Positions 1 to 5,885 of a DNA stretch of 9,360 nucleotides are shown here, one piece after another. How positions within the stretch are numbered: position 1 is the stretch's first letter; the number at the start of each line of letters is the position of its first letter. The position numbers and the translations under genes are program-made. The stretch is from Flavobacteriaceae bacterium UBA7433 (GTDB taxonomy: Bacteria; Bacteroidota; Bacteroidia; Flavobacteriales; Flavobacteriaceae). Under the pieces are notes generated by a model. The model ran no database searches. It had not been told where the DNA came from and saw only the letters and a list, made by a program, of their open reading frames with translations. The stretch lies in NCBI GenBank assembly GCA_002477565.1, contig DLQL01000099.1:25143-34502 (forward strand). The letters are read 5' to 3'.

Positions 1-546
1 ATCAGAGCTCCTTTTCACGACAATCCAAATTTGGACTACAGCATTGTCATCGAACCCAAAATGAGTTTTGGAACGGGGCACCATGAAACCACGCACATGA
101 TGGTTCAGCATTTGTTAGAGATGGATGTCAGTCACAAGAAAACTTTAGACATGGGTTGTGGAACCGGAATTCTCGCCATATTTTCAGAGATGAAAGGCGC
201 AGGTCCAATCGATGCCATCGATATCGATGCGTGGTGTTATGAGAATTCTCTAGAGAACATTGCTAGAAATCAATGCAGTCAGATCACCGCATATCAAGGA
301 GATGCCAGTTTGTTGGTCGGGCGTACTTACGACTTGATCATTGCCAACATCAACCGCAATATTTTGATGGGAGATTTGGATGTATATGTCGCTTGTTTGA
401 ACCAGGGAGGAGCTTTGTTGTTGAGCGGTTTTTACGAAGCTGACATCCCGCTTTTGGATGCAAAAGCCATCGGTTTGGGGCTGACACGGGTTGCGGTCAA
501 AAAACGAAACGATTGGAGGTCTTTGAAATATGTCAAAAAAGCGTAA
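1..546 (+). CDS. prmA: Ribosomal protein L11 methyltransferase PrmA, 3' part (5' end outside window)
   Basis: PrmA is a cytoplasmic SAM-dependent enzyme that methylates ribosomal protein L11. The frame is open from base 1 and ends with TAA at 544-546, giving 181 visible codons. The start is upstream of the window; the TTG at 31-33 is an internal Leu codon, since the ten codons before it already read as PrmA (R-A-P-F-H-D-N-P-N). Numbering from base 1, the diagnostic motif MSFGTGHHETT is at residues 21-31, the SAM-binding glycine loop DMGCGTG at 50-56, the acidic ribose-binding segment IDAIDID at about 70-76, and the catalytic-region motif IANINRNIL at 114-122. Compared with family members of roughly 275-300 residues, about 95-120 N-terminal residues (the L11-recognition domain) are missing. 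The downstream clpS promoter uses the last 25 bases of this gene. Identification is very secure. Confidence 0.96.
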   Translation: MRAPFHDNPNLDYSIVIEPKMSFGTGHHETTHMMVQHLLEMDVSHKKTLDMGCGTGILAIFSEMKGAGPIDAIDIDAWCYENSLENIARNQCSQITAYQGDASLLVGRTYDLIIANINRNILMGDLDVYVACLNQGGALLLSGFYEADIPLLDAKAIGLGLTRVAVKKRNDWRSLKYVKKA

Positions 547-552
547 ATTTGC
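522..552 (+). promoter_or_regulatory. Bacteroidota-type promoter for clpS, embedded in the end of prmA
   Basis: A -33 box TTTG (522-525) is separated by 18 bases from a perfect -7 box TAAATTTG (544-551), matching the Bacteroidota primary sigma consensus TTTG-N(17-23)-TAnnTTTG. The -7 box begins with the TAA stop codon of prmA. Transcription would start at about 556-560, leaving a leader of about 36-40 bases before the clpS ATG at 596. The match is seen directly; activity is inferred. Confidence 0.72.
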
Positions 553-595
553 ATAGGTTTCTCAGGTGAAATCTTAAACAATACATTTAAAAAGT

Positions 596-871
596 ATGAG
601 TACAAAACAGAAAAAACAAGCAGATTTCGATGTTTTGGAGCAGGAAACTCGGAAACATGAGATCGTATTGCACAATGACGAGGTCAATACCTTCGATTTT
701 GTCATCGATTCCTTGATGGATGTTTGTGAGCACACTTTGGAACAAGCCGAACAATGTACGATTTTGGTCCATTACAAGGGAAAGTGCACCGTCAAAACAG
801 GAGCATATGACCGTCTAAAACCCAAGTGTTCCAAATTGCAAGAACTCGGTTTGTCTGCTGAGTTGGTTTGA
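596..871 (+). CDS. clpS: ATP-dependent Clp protease adaptor ClpS
   Basis: ClpS binds proteins with N-end-rule destabilising N-terminal residues and hands them to the ClpA/ClpC-type unfoldase of the Clp protease in the cytoplasm. The 91-residue product has the usual short, poorly conserved N-terminal tail (about 1-20) and then the ClpS core. The substrate-pocket motif HNDEVNTF is at residues 26-33 and the second pocket element VHYKGKC at 58-64. By comparison with E. coli ClpS, N27, D28 and E29 take the places of N34/D35/D36, H59 that of H66, and F33 that of the gate residue M40. Glu in the third acidic position is a conservative change. The ATG at 596 fits the family length, and no Shine-Dalgarno sequence is visible, as is usual in Bacteroidota. 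The gene sits 49 bases after prmA but has its own promoter at 522-552, so it can be transcribed independently. Confidence 0.95.
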   Translation: MSTKQKKQADFDVLEQETRKHEIVLHNDEVNTFDFVIDSLMDVCEHTLEQAEQCTILVHYKGKCTVKTGAYDRLKPKCSKLQELGLSAELV

Positions 872-901
872 AAGCGTTTCGACTAAAAATTTTTACCTAC
901 A

Positions 902-940
902 GAAGGGGTGCTTTCCTGGCAAGACTTCTAAAACCCCTTC
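902..940 (+). terminator. Possible weak terminator or stable hairpin after clpS
   Basis: GAAGGGGT (902-909) and ACCCCTTC (933-940) form a perfect 8-base-pair stem around a 23-base loop, 30 bases after the clpS stop. No T-tract follows; the next bases are A-rich (aaaaaatcaataaataaaac), so it is not a standard intrinsic terminator for the + strand. It could be an mRNA 3'-end stabiliser or a poor terminator. The 12-base palindrome TAAAAATTTTTA lies just upstream at 884-895. Confidence 0.35.
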
Positions 941-986
941 AAAAAATCAATAAATAAAACACGGTTTCGTGTAAGATTTAGATCCG

Positions 987-1511
987 ATGATTTTTCAAAA
1001 ATTTAAAAAGTACTGGTTTCAAAAACAACTCCAAAAAGAATTGGAAATCTATGTCGAATTGCCTCGAAATTTAACTGAAGACCCTATTCAAAAAATAGCC
1101 GTTCTTGTCGACGAGGTTCAATTGTCAACCCCTTCGATTCAAATGGATTTAGAAGAGAAACTTCACGTGTCTTCTCGGGATATCGAGGTATTGGTATTTT
1201 GTCCTTTTGATAAAAAGCGGACGTATCTGGAAAATGAGATCACCAAAAAAGATTTCGGCTGGTCGGGAAGTTTAAAATTAAACAAGCTAAAGGAATTCGT
1301 TAAATCTGACTGCGACTTGTTGATAAATTATGGATTGGAAGAAAATTTGTATTGGAAAGTAATAACTTTGCGTTCCCAATCGAAGTTTAAAATTGGTTTT
1401 TCTTCAAATGACAACAGACTGTACGATTTGTCTGTTTCGGATTCCAAGAGAAACACAACGGTTTTGACTCGAGAAGCGGAAAAGTATTTAAAGATTTTAA
1501 AGAAGATATAA
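987..1511 (+). CDS. DUF6913-like conserved hypothetical protein, coupled to dapA
   Basis: This encodes 174 residues of unknown function. I recognise it as the flavobacterial DUF6913-type protein commonly found just upstream of dapA; this rests on memory of family and context, not a search. It has no signal peptide or membrane segment, so it is probably cytoplasmic. The N-terminus is basic and aromatic (MIFQKFKKYWFQKQLQKEL). A central part with alternating hydrophobic strands follows: IAVLVDEVQL at about 37-46, IEVLVFCPFDKK at about 66-77, and CDLLINYGLEENLYW at about 109-123. This pattern resembles a small alpha/beta fold. No catalytic motif was recognised. The C-terminus is lysine-rich. The ATG at 987 is the first in frame. 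The stop TAA shares its last base with the dapA ATG, which suggests translational coupling and a job linked to DapA or at least matched expression. Confidence 0.8.
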   Translation: MIFQKFKKYWFQKQLQKELEIYVELPRNLTEDPIQKIAVLVDEVQLSTPSIQMDLEEKLHVSSRDIEVLVFCPFDKKRTYLENEITKKDFGWSGSLKLNKLKEFVKSDCDLLINYGLEENLYWKVITLRSQSKFKIGFSSNDNRLYDLSVSDSKRNTTVLTREAEKYLKILKKI

Positions 1512-2416
1512 TGCAAGCATTTTTAGGAACAGGGATCGCCTTGGTCACGCCGTTTGACAAAGACAGAATGGTGGACTATATCGCTTTGGAGCAGTTGGTC
1601 AATCACCAGATTGATAACGGTGTCGATTACTTGGTGGTATTGGGGACTACTGGAGAGCCTGTGACGCTCAGCTCTGCTGAAAAAGAACTTGTAAAAAAGA
1701 AAATAATAGCTGTCAACAACGGACGTGTCCCTCTTGTATTGGGAGTCGGTGGCAACCACACTGCGGCAGTTGTAGAAGAGCTTCAGTCTTCAAATTTATC
1801 TGGGTTTGACGCGGTCTTGTCCGTTTCCCCATACTACAACAAGCCTTCACAAGAAGGCATATTTCAGCATTTTATGGAGGTGGCAACAGCCTGTCCCGTT
1901 CCTGTAATTCTGTACAATGTTCCAGGAAGAACTAGCTCCAACATCGCTGTTGAAACTGTGGTTCGATTGGCCCAGTCCTCCAAAAATATTCTCGGAATCA
2001 AGGAAGCTGCGGGTGACCTAGAGCAGGCGATGCGTTTGCTGCAATCCGTTCCAAAAGATTTTTTGGTCATTTCGGGGGATGACATGATCGCCCTGCCGAT
2101 GACCTTAGCAGGCGGTTCCGGTGTGATTTCTGTTTTGGGACAAGCATATCCAAAAACCTTTTCAGACATGATTCGTTATGGACTTTCGGGGAGCGCCAAA
2201 GAAGCTTATCAATTGTTTTATCCATTGCTAGACGTGATTGACTTGGTCTTTGAGGAAGGCAATCCTGTAGGTATCAAAGCGTTGCTGTCTGATTTGCAAA
2301 TTGCTGGAAACACCAGTCAAGTGCGCTTGCCACTCGTTGCTGCTTCCGCCCAACTTCAAGACAAAATAAAATCGTTTACAGGAAATTTCACTCCTTTGGA
2401 ATTGACAAAAATTTAG
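1511..2416 (+). CDS. dapA: 4-hydroxy-tetrahydrodipicolinate synthase DapA
   Basis: DapA condenses pyruvate with aspartate semialdehyde to give 4-hydroxy-tetrahydrodipicolinate, the first dedicated step toward diaminopimelate and lysine (cytoplasmic, normally a homotetramer). At 301 residues it has the usual length. It is a single (beta/alpha)8 barrel of the DHDPS/NAL family. The pyruvate-binding motif GTTGE is at 45-49, SPYYNKP at 106-112, YNVPGRT at 135-141, and the Schiff-base lysine K164 lies in GIKEAAGD (162-169). T46/T47, Y109, Y135 and R140 match the catalytic and substrate-binding residues T44/T45, Y107, Y133 and R138 of E. coli DapA, so it should be active; SPYYNKP and R140 support DapA over N-acetylneuraminate lyase. 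The ATG overlaps the preceding stop by one base. A terminator stem begins inside the stop codon, making this the last gene of its unit. Confidence 0.96.
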   Translation: MQAFLGTGIALVTPFDKDRMVDYIALEQLVNHQIDNGVDYLVVLGTTGEPVTLSSAEKELVKKKIIAVNNGRVPLVLGVGGNHTAAVVEELQSSNLSGFDAVLSVSPYYNKPSQEGIFQHFMEVATACPVPVILYNVPGRTSSNIAVETVVRLAQSSKNILGIKEAAGDLEQAMRLLQSVPKDFLVISGDDMIALPMTLAGGSGVISVLGQAYPKTFSDMIRYGLSGSAKEAYQLFYPLLDVIDLVFEEGNPVGIKALLSDLQIAGNTSQVRLPLVAASAQLQDKIKSFTGNFTPLELTKI

Positions 2417-2468
2417 GCCGGCCTTCCCTTGTCTTTCCTTGGCACCGGCCTTATTTTTATTTTTGATT
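2415..2468 (+). terminator. Intrinsic terminator after dapA
   Basis: AGGCCGG (2415-2421) pairs perfectly with CCGGCCT (2445-2451) across a 23-base pyrimidine-rich loop, followed by a T-rich tail (2451-2466). The stem starts within the dapA stop codon TAG (2414-2416). It is strikingly GC-rich for its AT-rich surroundings. An A/T-rich run also precedes the stem, so it could work on the other strand, but no gene points toward it. Confidence 0.78.
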
Positions 2469-2486
2469 TTCATTTGAAAAAATCAC

Positions 2487-2517
2487 TTTAATAATCCATA
2501 AATAATGCCTAATTTTG
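2487..2517 (+). promoter_or_regulatory. Bacteroidota-type promoter for the bamD-rpoZ-coaBC-porD unit
   Basis: A perfect -7 box TAATTTTG (2510-2517) is preceded at 19 bases by TTTA (2487-2490), a one-base variant of the -33 box TTTG. Transcription would start at about 2521-2524, on top of the first possible bamD ATG (2522). This favours the second ATG (2531) as the true start and implies a very short leader. The position just after the dapA terminator supports a new transcription unit. Confidence 0.65.
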
Positions 2518-2521
2518 CAAG

Positions 2522-3322
2522 ATGCTTAAAATGAAACCTTTTACAATTTTTTTGTTTATATTGGTGCTAACTGCTTGTAGTCCCTACAACAAAGTACTCA
2601 ATAAAGGAACGGTTTCAGAAAAGTACAAAATGGCTTCGTCCCTCTATGAACAAAAGGAGTTTAAAAAAGCGTTGCGTCTTTTTGAGATGTTAGTTCCTTC
2701 CTTCAAGGGGAAACCTCAGATGGAGCGAATTCAGTTTATGATTTCACAATCGTATTTCAATACCAAGGATTATTTCAATGCCGCCTATTATTTTGAAAGG
2801 TTTGCGACCAATTACCCCAAGAGTTCAAAAAAGGAAGAGGCAGATTTTTTAGTCGCCAAAAGTCACTTTCTAGCATCCCCAAAATACAGTTTGGACCAAT
2901 CGGAAACCAAGATTGCTTTGAGTTCTTTTCAAAACTACATCAATGCATACCCTGATTCCAAACGTTTGGCAGCCTGCAACAGAATGGTGCAAGAACTGCA
3001 GCACAAATTAGAGACCAAATCTTTTGAGATTGCCAAGCAATACTACGAAATTGGTTATTTCAATTCTGCAATTGCAGCTTTTGACAACTTGACTTCAGAG
3101 TTTTTAGGAACTTCCTACCGAGAACAAGCCTTTTATTACAAATTCAAGGCGAGTTATCAATTGGGAGTCAACAGTACAAGTCGCAAAAAAAACCTGCGCA
3201 TCAAAGCAGCTATCAAGGCTTATGAAAAATTAAAAAGAAATTACCCCGATTCCAAATACCTAGCAGAAACTGAAAAATTATATCGGGAACTGCAAAAAGA
3301 AAAAAATACAGTAACTACCTAA
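2522..3322 (+). CDS. bamD: Outer membrane protein assembly lipoprotein BamD
   Basis: BamD is the essential TPR lipoprotein of the BAM complex, which inserts beta-barrel proteins into the outer membrane with BamA. The product is 266 residues from the ATG at 2522, or 263 from the ATG at 2531. A lipoprotein signal peptide is clear: basic start, hydrophobic core FTIFLFILVL, and lipobox LTAC with the lipidated cysteine at residue 19. The residues after it (SPYNK) lack the acidic run of the Bacteroidota surface-export signal, consistent with staying on the periplasmic side. TPR-like helical pairs follow at about 31-60, 69-100, 125-152, 166-190 and 229-260, with typical aromatic and Ala spacing and the repeated phrase NYPKSS/AYPDSK/NYPDSK. 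The candidate promoter ends five bases before the first ATG, so M4 (2531) may be the real start. It heads a tight operon. Confidence 0.92.
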   Translation: MLKMKPFTIFLFILVLTACSPYNKVLNKGTVSEKYKMASSLYEQKEFKKALRLFEMLVPSFKGKPQMERIQFMISQSYFNTKDYFNAAYYFERFATNYPKSSKKEEADFLVAKSHFLASPKYSLDQSETKIALSSFQNYINAYPDSKRLAACNRMVQELQHKLETKSFEIAKQYYEIGYFNSAIAAFDNLTSEFLGTSYREQAFYYKFKASYQLGVNSTSRKKNLRIKAAIKAYEKLKRNYPDSKYLAETEKLYRELQKEKNTVTT

Positions 3323-3336
3323 TAAATTGAACAAAG

Positions 3337-3660
3337 ATGGATTACAAAAACACCAATGCAGCCGATACAACGGTAACGTATGACAAGTCAAAAGTAGAAG
3401 CACCTACGGGAAACATCTACGAAGCTATTTCTATCATTGCCAAAAGAGCGTCTCAAATCAACAATGACTTGAAGAAAGAATTGATTGAGAAATTAGATGA
3501 ATTTGCTACTTACAGCGATAGTTTGGACGAGGTCTTTGAAAACAAAGAACAAATCGAAGTTTCAAAATTTTACGAAAAACTACCAAAGTCTCATGCCATT
3601 GCCGTAGAGGAGTGGTTGAACGATAAGATTTACCACAGAGACTCCGAACAAAAAGCGTAA
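3337..3660 (+). CDS. rpoZ: DNA-directed RNA polymerase omega subunit, Bacteroidota type
   Basis: Omega is a small subunit that helps assemble RNA polymerase by clamping the beta' C-terminus. The product has 107 residues. The omega/Rpb6 core can be seen as NIYEAISIIAKRASQI at residues 26-41, matching the general pattern of a Tyr/Ile-rich helix followed by A-x-R-A. It is followed by a charged helix (about 42-60) and a Bacteroidota-specific tail with SKFYEKLPKSHAIAVEEWL (about 76-94). Similarity to proteobacterial omega is low outside the core, so it could be left as hypothetical in automated annotation. I recognise the flavobacterial form. It lies 14 bases after bamD and 5 before coaBC. The rpoZ-coaBC pair also occurs in Firmicutes (gmk-rpoZ-coaBC-priA), which supports the call. 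Confidence 0.87.
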   Translation: MDYKNTNAADTTVTYDKSKVEAPTGNIYEAISIIAKRASQINNDLKKELIEKLDEFATYSDSLDEVFENKEQIEVSKFYEKLPKSHAIAVEEWLNDKIYHRDSEQKA

Positions 3661-3665
3661 GCAAC

Positions 3666-4877
3666 ATGAGTGTTTTAAAAGGCAAGAAAATTCTATTGGG
3701 CATCACTGCTGGAATTGCCGCTTATAAAACAGCTCATCTGGTACGGTTATTTGTCAAATTGGGTGCAGAAGTTAAAGTACTTATGACTCCTGCAGCCAAA
3801 GATTTTATTACGCCACTTACCTTGTCAACGCTTTCTAAAAACGCCGTTCATTCCGAATTTTACAGCAAGGAAGAAGAAAACGAACTTTGGAATAACCATG
3901 TCGAATTGGGTCTTTGGGCCGATTTGATGCTCATTGCCCCAGCAACTGCGAACACACTTTCCAAAATGGCTTCCGGCACTGCTGACAACCTCTTATTGGC
4001 TACTTATTTGTCCGCTAAATGTCCTGTTTACTTTGCTCCGGCTATGGATTTGGATATGTACAAACATCCGAGTACCCGAGAAAGTATTTCCAAACTGCAA
4101 TCTTTTAAAAACCTTTTCATACCAGCAGCCAGTGGAGAGTTGGCCAGCGGTTTGGTCGGAGAAGGACGCATGGCTGAACCAGAAGAAATCGTTGATTTTA
4201 TTGAAAAAGACCTTGTGCAAAAACTGCCTTTCTACGGCAAGAAGGTTTTGATTACTGCAGGACCTACCTACGAAGCAATCGATCCGGTTCGTTTTATCGG
4301 AAATCATTCCTCTGGGAAAATGGGTTTTGAATTGGCAAAGCAAGCGGCCAATTTGGGTGCTGAGGTTCTTTTGATTGCTGGACCCTCCTCGGAGCAGATT
4401 TCCCATTCCCTCATTTCGAAAAGAGATGTCGTCAGTGCAGCTGAGATGTTCGAGGCTGTTTTCAGCCACTACGAAAGTGTAGATATTGCGATTGCTGCTG
4501 CTGCAGTAGCTGATTTTACGCCGCTAACGGCTCGTTCAGAAAAAATCAAAAACAAAGAGGAAAATTTGAGTCTTTCCCTCAAGCCAACACAAGATATTTT
4601 GGCGGCTATGGGAGCGCAAAAGAAACAACAGTTTTTAGTTGGTTTTGCTCTGGAAACACAGAACGAATTGGAAAATGCAAAAGAAAAACTGCGTCGTAAA
4701 AACTTGGACCTGATCGTCCTCAATTCTTTGAAAGACAAGGGTGCTGGTTTTTCGGTTGATACGAATAAAATAACATTGATTGATAAAACCAATAAAATTT
4801 CCGAATTTGCGTTGAAATCAAAGCAACTTGTCGCTTTTGATATTTTTGCCAACATACAATCTCAATTAGATGCTTAA
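3666..4877 (+). CDS. coaBC: Bifunctional CoaBC: phosphopantothenoylcysteine synthetase/decarboxylase
   Basis: CoaBC makes 4'-phosphopantetheine for coenzyme A: the CoaB domain joins cysteine to 4'-phosphopantothenate (CTP-dependent) and the FMN-binding CoaC domain decarboxylates the product. The 403-residue length is normal for the fusion. CoaC (about 1-185) shows the flavoprotein start KILLGITAGIAAYK, the active-site histidine H78, PATANTLSKMASG at 92-104, PAMDLDMY at 125-132 and GELASGLVGEGRM at 157-169. CoaB (about 190-400) shows TAGPTYEAIDPVR at 197-209, NHSSGKMG at 213-220, AAAVADF at 278-284 and SEKIKNK at 291-297. Two catalytic positions differ from E. coli: Asp128 stands where Asn125 is, and Ser161 (codon AGC, 4146-4148) where the reductive Cys158 is. 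I recall the same form in other Bacteroidota, so it is probably a lineage trait and not damage. The 3' end overlaps the next gene by 8 bases. Confidence 0.95.
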   Translation: MSVLKGKKILLGITAGIAAYKTAHLVRLFVKLGAEVKVLMTPAAKDFITPLTLSTLSKNAVHSEFYSKEEENELWNNHVELGLWADLMLIAPATANTLSKMASGTADNLLLATYLSAKCPVYFAPAMDLDMYKHPSTRESISKLQSFKNLFIPAASGELASGLVGEGRMAEPEEIVDFIEKDLVQKLPFYGKKVLITAGPTYEAIDPVRFIGNHSSGKMGFELAKQAANLGAEVLLIAGPSSEQISHSLISKRDVVSAAEMFEAVFSHYESVDIAIAAAAVADFTPLTARSEKIKNKEENLSLSLKPTQDILAAMGAQKKQQFLVGFALETQNELENAKEKLRRKNLDLIVLNSLKDKGAGFSVDTNKITLIDKTNKISEFALKSKQLVAFDIFANIQSQLDA

Positions 4878-5760
4878 GTATTGCTTTTTCTTTTTTTCCT
4901 TCTTCCTGATGAGCTCCATCGGAAATGCACAAGAATTGAAGTGCGTTATTGCAATCAACTCGGAGCAGGTCAGCGGCACCAACAGACAGGTTTTCAAAAC
5001 CTTGGAATTGGCGCTCAATGAATTTGTCAACAAACAAATGTGGACGAGCAAGACCTACAAGCAGGAGGAGCGTGTGGAATGTGCCATGACTTTGATCATC
5101 ACCTCCCGAACTTCCAACAGCTTTTCAGGAACCTTACAGGTCAATGCAGTACGTCCCGTTTATGGGAGTTCCTACAAGACACCTATTTTTAATTTCAAAG
5201 ACAAAGACATCTCTTTTGATTACACCGAATACGATCCGTTGATTTTCAACCCAAACATGTTTGAGTCCAACCTCATTTCTCTGATGTCTTTTTACGCCTA
5301 CACCATATTGGGTGTGGACGCTGCTACTTTTTCTCCCCAAGGAGGGGAAGCTTATTTCAATCAGGCATTGGACATTGCCAATCTCGCCCAACAAAGCAAT
5401 TATGAAGGCTGGGCAGAAAGACGGAACCAACAGAACCGCTATGCTTTGATCGATCAGATTTTAGCAATGCAACACAAAGAGTACAGAGAGGTGTTGTACG
5501 ATTACCATCGCAGCGGTTTTGACAACTATGCTTCCGATGTCAAAAAATCCAAATTGGCCATCAGAGAAGCTCTGTTGAAATTTGAAAAACTCTTTCGAAG
5601 AAATCAAAACTCTTTTGTGGTTCGAACTTTTTTCGATGCCAAAGCCGATGAGATTGCAGCAGTTTTTTCAGACGGCCCCGAAGTTGATACCGAGAATTTG
5701 TTCAATTTGTTGTCTCGAATTTCACCTGTCAACAGTTCCAAATGGGAAAAATTCAATTGA
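4870..5760 (+). CDS. porD: DUF4835 / PorD-like type IX secretion system protein
   Basis: This 296-residue protein matches the DUF4835 family, whose Porphyromonas gingivalis member PorD is needed for type IX secretion; its exact role is not established. A Sec signal peptide is clear: MLKYC, hydrophobic FFFFSFFLMSSIG, and a likely cleavage after NAQ or NA (residues 19-21), with no lipobox, so a soluble periplasmic or outer-membrane-associated protein is expected. Recognisable family features are the early ELKCVIAINSEQVSGTNRQVF segment (22-42), NEFVNKQMW (50-58), RPVYGSSYKTPIFNF at about 94-108, and the region FYAYTILGVDAATFSPQGGEAYF (about 141-163). The C-terminal half is helical and charged. 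The ATG lies inside the end of coaBC (8-base overlap in a different frame), which implies translational coupling. It is the last gene of the bamD-led unit. The symbol porD is by family; function in this organism is inferred. Confidence 0.87.
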   Translation: MLKYCFFFFSFFLMSSIGNAQELKCVIAINSEQVSGTNRQVFKTLELALNEFVNKQMWTSKTYKQEERVECAMTLIITSRTSNSFSGTLQVNAVRPVYGSSYKTPIFNFKDKDISFDYTEYDPLIFNPNMFESNLISLMSFYAYTILGVDAATFSPQGGEAYFNQALDIANLAQQSNYEGWAERRNQQNRYALIDQILAMQHKEYREVLYDYHRSGFDNYASDVKKSKLAIREALLKFEKLFRRNQNSFVVRTFFDAKADEIAAVFSDGPEVDTENLFNLLSRISPVNSSKWEKFN

Positions 5761-5767
5761 TCTTTTT

Positions 5768-5803
5768 TCTTTGCAAATAAAGATTTTTTAATTTTTTATT
5801 TTG
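5768..5803 (+). terminator. Possible weak intrinsic terminator after porD
   Basis: TCTTT (5768-5772) and AAAGA (5779-5783) can form a 5-base-pair stem with a 6-base loop, followed at once by T6, AA, T6 and further T-rich sequence. The T-tract is convincing but the stem is short and AT-only, so termination may be incomplete and the recN unit may receive some read-through. Confidence 0.35.
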
Positions 5804-5839
5804 CCCTTGCGATTTAAAAAAAGTCACAAAAAGTTTCGC

Positions 5840-5874
5840 TAAATTTACAGCTGACTTTGGGAAGTCTAATTTTA
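5840..5874 (+). promoter_or_regulatory. Candidate promoter region for recN
   Basis: Three -7-like boxes, each matching seven of the eight pattern positions of TAnnTTTG, lie in this AT-rich stretch: TAAATTTA (5840-5847), TGACTTTG (5852-5859) and TAATTTTA (5867-5874). The last has TTTA at 5844-5847 with a 19-base spacer, the same arrangement as the bamD promoter, and would give a leader of only a few bases before the TTG start at 5886. None is perfect, so I cannot choose with confidence. Confidence 0.35.
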
Positions 5875-5885
5875 AATCAGCAGCC

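Noticed and set aside
31..33. TTG as the start of prmA
   Set aside because: The frame continues upstream to base 1 with PrmA-like residues, so this is an internal codon of a gene cut by the window edge.
206..230. Repeated ATCGAT units in prmA as a repeat or binding site
   Set aside because: They encode the conserved I-D-A-I-D-I-D segment of the methyltransferase, so codon repetition explains them.
884..895. TAAAAATTTTTA palindrome as a promoter or protein-binding site
   Set aside because: Such AT palindromes arise often in AT-rich gaps; it does not fit TAnnTTTG and has no spaced -33 box.
959..972. ACACG-GTTT-CGTGT inverted repeat as a repressor operator
   Set aside because: The arms are only five bases, there is no adjacent regulator gene and no promoter box overlaps it; kept only as part of the gap description.
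3993..4469. Long open frame (158 codons) on the - strand inside coaBC
   Set aside because: It is antisense to a clearly conserved enzyme, has no recognisable family, and its composition is what the reverse complement of the coding strand gives.
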